This document shows, piece by piece, positions 59,295 through 64,000 of a stretch of 64,000 nucleotides of DNA. Position 1 is the stretch's first letter. Each line of letters opens with the position of its first letter. Origin of the DNA: Clostridium intestinale DSM 6191 (GTDB lineage: Bacteria; Bacillota; Clostridia; Clostridiales; Clostridiaceae). The translations under genes were made by a program, and so were the position numbers. The stretch spans positions 62,001 to 126,000 of the forward strand of contig NZ_FQXU01000004.1 of assembly GCF_900130055.1 (NCBI RefSeq), given 5' to 3'. Under the pieces are notes generated by a model, which did no database searches, was not told the origin of the DNA, and saw only the letters and a list, made by a program, of their open reading frames with translations.

Positions 59295-60297
59295 TAATAA
59301 CCTCAACTTCTTCATTAGCTGAGTATAGACAGACCTCATCTGATGACATATAATCTCCATCATTATAAAAGGCTGCACGAGCACGACACCCTCCACAGCT
59401 CTTTTTATATTCACATTCTCCACATTTTCCTTCATATTCTAAAGTCCTAAGTTCCTTAAATACAGGACTGTCTCTCCATAATTCACTGAAAGGAACATCT
59501 CTCACATTTCCTATAGGTTTATCCAGATATGCACAAGGCTGCACATCACCAACTGGACTTACAATGCAATAACTAACCCCTGCTAAACATCCTCTTCTAA
59601 ACCTTGGTCTCATATTAAGTTCATTTGCAATCCTCATGAATTGTGGTGCACAGGTTGGTTTTAATTCTATGTCTACTTGTTTTTGCTTTATCATAATATC
59701 TTTAAGAAGTTTTTCATGTTGAAATGGGGTTAACGATTGATCTTCTATGTTTTCTCCTCTTCCTGTAGGAACTAAAAAAAAGATATGATGAGCAACCGCC
59801 CCAAGTCCCATACCAAAATTAGTTATATTAAGTATCTCATCCTTATTCCACTTCATCACAGTTGAATGTATTTGAAAAGGTAATCCTACGGCTTTGCAGT
59901 TTTTCATACCTTTAACAGCTTCCACCCAAGCACTTTTAAATCCTCTAAACTCATCATGTTTTTTGGAATTAAGACTGTCTAAACTTATTCCTATTCCCAT
60001 GGCACCTGAATCTTTTAATTTTTTTGCGATTTCTTCAGTTATAAGTGTTCCATTACTTCCAATAACAGGCCTAAGTCCACTATTTGAAGCATACTCAATA
60101 AGTTCATAAATATCTTCACGTATTAAAGGTTCCCCACCTGAAAAAATCATTATTTTAAAGCCAGCTTTTTTAACTTCATCTATAAGTTTTTTTCCTTCTA
60201 AGGTGTTTAATTCTCTCTCAGCTTTAATTCCAGAGTTTCTGTAGCAATGTTTGCAATGCATATTACACTTATTAGTTGTGTTCCATGATATAATCAT
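59287..60297 (-). CDS. ahbD: Radical SAM heme synthase AhbD (NirJ2-like)
   Basis: The 336-residue protein is a radical SAM enzyme with CxxxCxxC at Cys11, 15 and 18 (CNMHCKHC), GGEPL, and a C-terminal SPASM-type cluster region (about 235-320, CLAGVSYCIVSPVGDVQPCAY ... CGECEYKKSCGGCRAR). In the Ahb route it decarboxylates the two propionates of Fe-coproporphyrin III to give heme b. The start MIISWNTTNKCNMHC matches AhbD/NirJ2 proteins. It lies 10 bases after ahbC. Confidence 0.88.
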   Translation of the reverse strand: MIISWNTTNKCNMHCKHCYRNSGIKAERELNTLEGKKLIDEVKKAGFKIMIFSGGEPLIREDIYELIEYASNSGLRPVIGSNGTLITEEIAKKLKDSGAMGIGISLDSLNSKKHDEFRGFKSAWVEAVKGMKNCKAVGLPFQIHSTVMKWNKDEILNITNFGMGLGAVAHHIFFLVPTGRGENIEDQSLTPFQHEKLLKDIMIKQKQVDIELKPTCAPQFMRIANELNMRPRFRRGCLAGVSYCIVSPVGDVQPCAYLDKPIGNVRDVPFSELWRDSPVFKELRTLEYEGKCGECEYKKSCGGCRARAAFYNDGDYMSSDEVCLYSANEEVEVING

Positions 60298-60307
60298 TGA
60301 TATCCTC

Positions 60308-61492
60308 CTAAACTAATCCAAGTTTCTCCCCTACCCCTATTTCTTCATCAGTCAAATAACACGCAGGATCAGATGCCCAAAAATCTCCTGTCACAGCCTC
60401 TGCTCTTGATCTAAAATTGCCATTACACACATTAAGCCAGTTACATTTGCTGCACCTTCCCTTAAGAAGCCTCTTTCTATCTTTTAATCCTGCTAAAATT
60501 GGATTTGATATATCTGTCCATATATCCTTAAAATCTCTTTCTTTAACATTTCCAAATGTATACTGCGTAGTGAATTGATCACTATGTACATCCCCTTTAT
60601 AATCTATATTAGCTATCGCTATCCCTGAGCGATTTCCCCCATTCATTTTCATTAAGTTTAATATATTTTTAGATAGATGAGGGTATTTTTTCTCTGCCTC
60701 AAGATATAGATATACGGTATCAGCATGATTATCTACCGTTAAAATCTCAACTTCACTTCCTAGTTTCATTGCATTATTAATTATTATATTCATAGCTCTT
60801 CTTGTTTCTTCATGAGATATATCTTCTTTCATCATTTCACTACCTCTGCCTGAATACACCAAATGATAAAAACATACTCTCTTAATTTTCTCTTCTTTAA
60901 CTAGGTAAAAAATTTCCTCAAGTTCATCATAATTATTACTGTTAATAGTAAATCTTAATCCAACTTTTTGATGGGCCTCCTGACAGTTTCTTATACCTTG
61001 AAGAGCACTATCAAAGGCCCCTCTACTTCCCCTAAAATCATCATGTCTTTTTCCTATTCCATCTAAGCTAATTCCAACATACCCAACTTTTCTTTCTTTA
61101 AGTTTTCTTGCCATTTCCTTATCAATAAGTGTTCCATTAGTTGATATGGTACTTCTTATATTGTACCTCCTAGCATAATCAACTAAGTCCAAAATATCTT
61201 CTCTAATAAGGGGTTCACCTCCTGAAAATAGTATTACAGGTACATTAAAATGGTGTAAATCCTCTATTAATTTTTTCCCTTCATAAGTAGTAAGTTCACC
61301 TTCATATTTCTTGTTATCTGAGTCTGCATAACAGTGCTTACACTTCAAATTACAGGTTCTAGTACAGTTCCAAACAACTACTGGCCCTCTATCTAAATTA
61401 ACTCCATGTTTAGCTTCATTAGCACCATGAGTATATCTAAGTTTATCTCCAAAACTTTCTGTCCCACATAGCAGTTTAGATACACCTATCAT
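60308..61492 (-). CDS. ahbC: Radical SAM Fe-coproporphyrin synthase AhbC (NirJ1-like)
   Basis: This 394-residue radical SAM/SPASM enzyme has its [4Fe-4S] site at Cys47, 51 and 54 (CNLKCKHC), LFSGGEPL, and a C-terminal cluster region with CSKCNWLNVCNGN. It removes the acetate side chains of 12,18-didecarboxysiroheme to give Fe-coproporphyrin III. The N-terminal MIGVSKLLCGTESFGDKLRYT is typical of AhbC/NirJ1. ATG 61492 follows AGGAGGTG. It is the first gene of the ahbCDAB operon. An exact copy of the 12-bp repeat lies inside the gene (60967-60978, reading EAHQK). Confidence 0.88.
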   Translation of the reverse strand: MIGVSKLLCGTESFGDKLRYTHGANEAKHGVNLDRGPVVVWNCTRTCNLKCKHCYADSDNKKYEGELTTYEGKKLIEDLHHFNVPVILFSGGEPLIREDILDLVDYARRYNIRSTISTNGTLIDKEMARKLKERKVGYVGISLDGIGKRHDDFRGSRGAFDSALQGIRNCQEAHQKVGLRFTINSNNYDELEEIFYLVKEEKIKRVCFYHLVYSGRGSEMMKEDISHEETRRAMNIIINNAMKLGSEVEILTVDNHADTVYLYLEAEKKYPHLSKNILNLMKMNGGNRSGIAIANIDYKGDVHSDQFTTQYTFGNVKERDFKDIWTDISNPILAGLKDRKRLLKGRCSKCNWLNVCNGNFRSRAEAVTGDFWASDPACYLTDEEIGVGEKLGLV

Positions 61493-61596
61493 AATGCACC
61501 TCCTATCCATAATTAACGCGACTTTGGTATTTTTCCCAATTATTCATATTTTATTAGAGTTTTTTGATTATTTTTGTATATTTTTTGTTAACAGAT

Positions 61597-61608
61597 TTTG
61601 ATGGGCCT
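61597..61608. repeat. Single exact 12-bp repeat unit (copy e)
   Basis: TTTGATGGGCCT between the class II aldolase terminator and ahbC, same orientation as the other copies. Confidence 0.8.
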
Positions 61609-61633
61609 TCTTATAAATCATGAAAAAGAACAT

Positions 61634-61676
61634 GAAAAAAGATCAGTACCAACTCTTATGGTTGATACTGATCTTT
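61634..61676 (-). terminator. Terminator of the class II aldolase gene
   Basis: AAAAGATCAGTA.CAAC pairs with GTTG.TACTGATCTTTT (one mismatch in the stem); T follows on the minus strand. Confidence 0.85.
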
Positions 61677-61679
61677 TAA

Positions 61680-62339
61680 TTATTTAAGTTTTATTTCAGA
61701 TGGATATTCCCATCTCTCAAGTTCTTCAGGGGCAAAAGCTCTAGGTTCTTTTCCACCACCTATAACCAAAGCTCTATAATATACCTCAGCTAACTCTTCT
61801 ATATAATGAGCTTTTAATAATGCATTTTTAGGTTCACTATCTACAGCTACCGCTCCATGGGCCTCTAAAAGAATGCAATCAGATCTTTTTATAGGTTCTA
61901 TAACACTGTTTGATAGTTCTCTTGTACCTGGTCTTCCATAAGGTGCAACAGGAATCATGGCATCTTTAAGTCCTAAAGTTGCGCATTCATATATTATTGC
62001 AGGTATTGGTTTATTTACTACAGCAAATGAGGTCGCAATACGTGAGTGTGTATGTACAACAGCCCCTACATCTTCTCTTGTTTTATAAATTTCTAAATGC
62101 ATTAAAAGTTCACTTGTAGGCTTCAAATCAGTTACTGCTTCTATAACGTTTGCATCTAAATCTACTACACAAATATCATGATAAGTTAATTCTGCTCTAT
62201 CTACAGAAGCTGGTGTAACTACAACATATCCTGTTTCTTTATCCCTTATACTAAAATTTCCTGACTTGTGCTTACATAACCCTGATTGATCTGCTTCCTT
62301 AGCTATTTTTACAACTTCTTTCTTTAATTCTTCTAACAT
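61680..62339 (-). CDS. Class II aldolase/adducin family protein (fuculose/ribulose-phosphate aldolase-like)
   Basis: This 219-residue zinc enzyme has the family's metal site: KHKSGNFSIRD near the start, catalytic Glu in KPTSELLMHLEIY, HTHS around residue 97 and LLEAHGAV with the third His near 160. It cleaves or epimerises a phosphorylated pentose or deoxy-hexose (FucA, AraD or MtnB branches cannot be separated safely). It is a single gene between terminators. Confidence 0.85.
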   Translation of the reverse strand: MLEELKKEVVKIAKEADQSGLCKHKSGNFSIRDKETGYVVVTPASVDRAELTYHDICVVDLDANVIEAVTDLKPTSELLMHLEIYKTREDVGAVVHTHSRIATSFAVVNKPIPAIIYECATLGLKDAMIPVAPYGRPGTRELSNSVIEPIKRSDCILLEAHGAVAVDSEPKNALLKAHYIEELAEVYYRALVIGGGKEPRAFAPEELERWEYPSEIKLK

Positions 62340-62439
62340 ACTAATTCTCCCCCTATATTTTAATAATTTATGTCAACAATTTAAGACCAGTATACTTTAA
62401 TATGGTACAGAAATTGTTTACAAACTAATAAAAAGCCAC

Positions 62440-63042
62440 TTATTTAATTAATGGCATAAAAATATCATCCACAATTTCATTCAGTACATTCTCTGTTATT
62501 GGTTTATGTGTAGTAAGAATTTCATACCTTACTAAATCTAAAGGCAAGGAAATAATCCTCGAAGTTATTTTTTCTAAGTCAACCTCTCCTCTTAATTCAG
62601 CATTTTTTAAAATATCTCTCATATAATTTTCAAATCTACCTTCAATTCCGCTCATAATCTGAGGAAATGAATTTATTATATGTTTACTGAAATACTCTAC
62701 CATAAGACCATGAATAGTTTCTCCCCCTATCATCTGTAGTGGCACTGCAATTCTTTTTAATAGTAGAAATACATCCTCTCTTAGATTTCCTGTATTAGGA
62801 GTTACTTTTTCAGATCTAGGGATATATTTTTTTAATGTTTCAATGACAAGCCTACTTTTATTTTCCCATCGTCTATATATTACGGCCTTATTAGTTTTTG
62901 CTCTTGCTGCAACACCTTCTATGGTTAAGCTTGTGTATCCCATCTCTGAAAGTTCATCCCAACAAGCCTTAAGTATTGCATCAACAAGCTCATCTCCACG
63001 CCGCCTTGTTAATGTTTTTTTATCTATATCATTTTTATCCAT
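62440..63042 (-). CDS. TetR-family repressor of the adjacent exporter
   Basis: The 200-residue protein has an N-terminal TetR HTH (about 15-65, RGDELVDAILKACWDELSEMGYTSLTIEGVAARAKTNKAVIYRRWENKSRL) and a C-terminal TetR_C ligand domain (about 85-195). It is divergent from a drug exporter, and a 12-bp inverted repeat lies between them, the common layout of a drug-sensing repressor. Confidence 0.9.
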   Translation of the reverse strand: MDKNDIDKKTLTRRRGDELVDAILKACWDELSEMGYTSLTIEGVAARAKTNKAVIYRRWENKSRLVIETLKKYIPRSEKVTPNTGNLREDVFLLLKRIAVPLQMIGGETIHGLMVEYFSKHIINSFPQIMSGIEGRFENYMRDILKNAELRGEVDLEKITSRIISLPLDLVRYEILTTHKPITENVLNEIVDDIFMPLIK

Positions 63043-63097
63043 GCCTAAATTACCTCAAAAACTTTTTTATATTGCATTACTTATAAATTTATTATAA

Positions 63098-63132
63098 CAT
63101 AAAATAAGAAACTAATCGTATCTTATTTTATG
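63098..63132. promoter_or_regulatory. TetR-type operator between repressor and exporter
   Basis: CATAAAATAAGA (63098-63109) and TCTTATTTTATG (63121-63132) are perfect 12-bp inverted arms around an 11-base centre, directly in the shared promoter region. Confidence 0.7.
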
Positions 63133-63147
63133 AAAGGAAGTTTAATC

Positions 63148-64000
63148 ATGGAAAATAATGCAGAAAAAATTTTATCTCTGGAAAAAGAAAAACTTGATCC
63201 TTTATTAGTTAAAATCTCACTAATAATGATATTTGGCTCTTTAGCTCCACTACTTGACTCCACCATGGTAAATATAGCAATTAAAACAATTGCTGTTGAT
63301 TTAAACAGTACTGTATCAGTTATTCAGTGGGTAACAACTGGATATGTACTTGCTATGGCAGTTGTTGTTCCTATATCAGGTTGGGCTATACAAAGATTTA
63401 GCGGAAAGTATGTTTATATGTTTTCACTTTTTTTATTTCTAGTTGGTTCAGTTTTATCAGCTGTTTCTTGGAACATAGAAAGCCTTATAGCTTTTAGAAT
63501 CATTCAAGGAGCTGGAGCTGGTCTATTAATACCTACTCTTCAAACACTTCTTGTACAAGCTTCTGGTGGGAAAAGCCTTGGAAGTTTGATGTCTCTAGTT
63601 GGTATTCCAGCAGTTCTTGGTCCTATACTTGGTCCTATGCTTGGAGGAATAATTGTAGATAGTTTAAACTGGAGATGGATTTTCTATGTTAATATCCCTA
63701 TAACCGCTATCGCACTTTTTCTATCATGGTTTGGATTACCTAAAGATAAAAGCAAAGAATTAAAACAAAAGCTAGATGTTATAGGTATCTCTCTATTATC
63801 TTCTGGTTTTGCTGTACTTATTTACGGAATATCAAAGGTAAGTTCTAATGGAGGCTTTAATAATAAAGAAGTTATCATTCCCTCTATGATTGGCTTAATT
63901 CTCCTTGTTATATTTACAGTGTATTCACTAAATAAAGAAAAAGCTGTAATAGATATTCGTCTATTTAAGATAGTTAACTTTTCTGCATCCTCCTTTTTGT
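63148..64000 (+). CDS. EmrB/QacA-family MFS drug exporter (DHA2), cut by the window end
   Basis: The first 284 codons of a 14-helix exporter are present; it continues past 64000. ATG 63148 follows GAAAGGAAG. The N-terminal LAPLLDSTMVNIAIKTIAVDL (motif D1-type), the TTGYVLAMAVVVPISGWA helix and the antiporter motif GIPAVLGPILGPMLGGIIVD are all typical of DHA2 proton-drug antiporters. The adjacent TetR gene probably represses it. Confidence 0.9.
   Translation, partial: MENNAEKILSLEKEKLDPLLVKISLIMIFGSLAPLLDSTMVNIAIKTIAVDLNSTVSVIQWVTTGYVLAMAVVVPISGWAIQRFSGKYVYMFSLFLFLVGSVLSAVSWNIESLIAFRIIQGAGAGLLIPTLQTLLVQASGGKSLGSLMSLVGIPAVLGPILGPMLGGIIVDSLNWRWIFYVNIPITAIALFLSWFGLPKDKSKELKQKLDVIGISLLSSGFAVLIYGISKVSSNGGFNNKEVIIPSMIGLILLVIFTVYSLNKEKAVIDIRLFKIVNFSASSFL

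Overview
This window comes from a low-GC, anaerobic, spore-forming Firmicute and looks like Clostridium sensu stricto. The evidence is the strong AT bias, AGGAGG-type ribosome binding sites before nearly every gene, a coenzyme-B12-dependent (class II) ribonucleotide reductase, a YtaF-type sporulation membrane protein, RNase J, several ferredoxin-like proteins and a siroheme-dependent (Ahb) heme pathway. No species is assigned. I see no rRNA, tRNA, CRISPR array, prophage or conjugative module. About 71 protein genes are supported, most on the minus strand; the last one runs off the window at 64000.

Layout. 1-6.4 kb: a membrane protein, the B12-dependent ribonucleotide reductase behind two NrdR boxes, an IS3-family element sitting in the loop of what was a shared terminator, and a lipoprotein with a deacetylase-like domain. 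6.5-13.7 kb: ytaF with an unusual leader, a HAD phosphatase, a drug/metabolite transporter, a Crp-family regulator with a rhodanese, a 40-residue protein, an acetyltransferase/HTH-DUF2087 pair, a cupin and an RluF-type pseudouridine synthase. 13.7-22 kb: an octamer repeat tract, RNase J, a membrane-anchored MerR protein, an ECF sigma/DUF4179 pair, an acetyltransferase, methionine aminopeptidase and an L,D-transpeptidase. 22-28.4 kb: a DeoR regulator beside an HTH-less paralogue, a PHP/ROK operon, DUF421, an XRE regulator, a CDP-alcohol phosphatidyltransferase and a CatB-like acetyltransferase.

28.4-42.2 kb has a respiratory theme. A split extracytoplasmic flavin reductase (FMN-binding lipoprotein plus FAD lipoprotein) lies next to a CitA/DcuS-type two-component system. 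Further on are an amino-acid permease, aspartate ammonia-lyase (which makes fumarate) and a divergent Lrp regulator. Between them are an Mg2+ (M-box) riboswitch with an MgtA-type ATPase, and a small kinase with a metallophosphoesterase. 42.2-46.4 kb holds two ArsA/Get3-like ATPases with HSP20-like tails, a small helical protein between them, a MarR regulator with three matching 17-bp operators, and a tocopherol-cyclase-like protein. 46.5-57.2 kb: methionine synthase/MTHFR fusion, aldo-keto reductase with HxlR, AraC/GyrI-like, four acetyltransferase-type genes, HIT protein, EFR1 flavodoxin-ferredoxin, MerR, MarR and a ferredoxin. 57.3-62.3 kb: an oxidoreductase, the overlapping ahbC-ahbD-ahbA-ahbB heme operon and a class II aldolase. 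62.4-64 kb: a TetR repressor divergent from an EmrB/QacA-type exporter.

The most unexpected structure is a family of degenerate 12-bp repeats (plus-strand consensus TTTGATGCACCT / TTTGATGGGCCT). They form tandem arrays or single copies in at least five gaps between minus-strand genes, always in the same orientation, and one exact copy lies inside ahbC. Other points of interest are the IS inside a terminator loop, the crossing inverted repeats over the ytaF ribosome binding site, the HTH-less DeoR paralogue, genes whose start codon appears to be AUA or AUU, and the ArsA operon with its own operator set.
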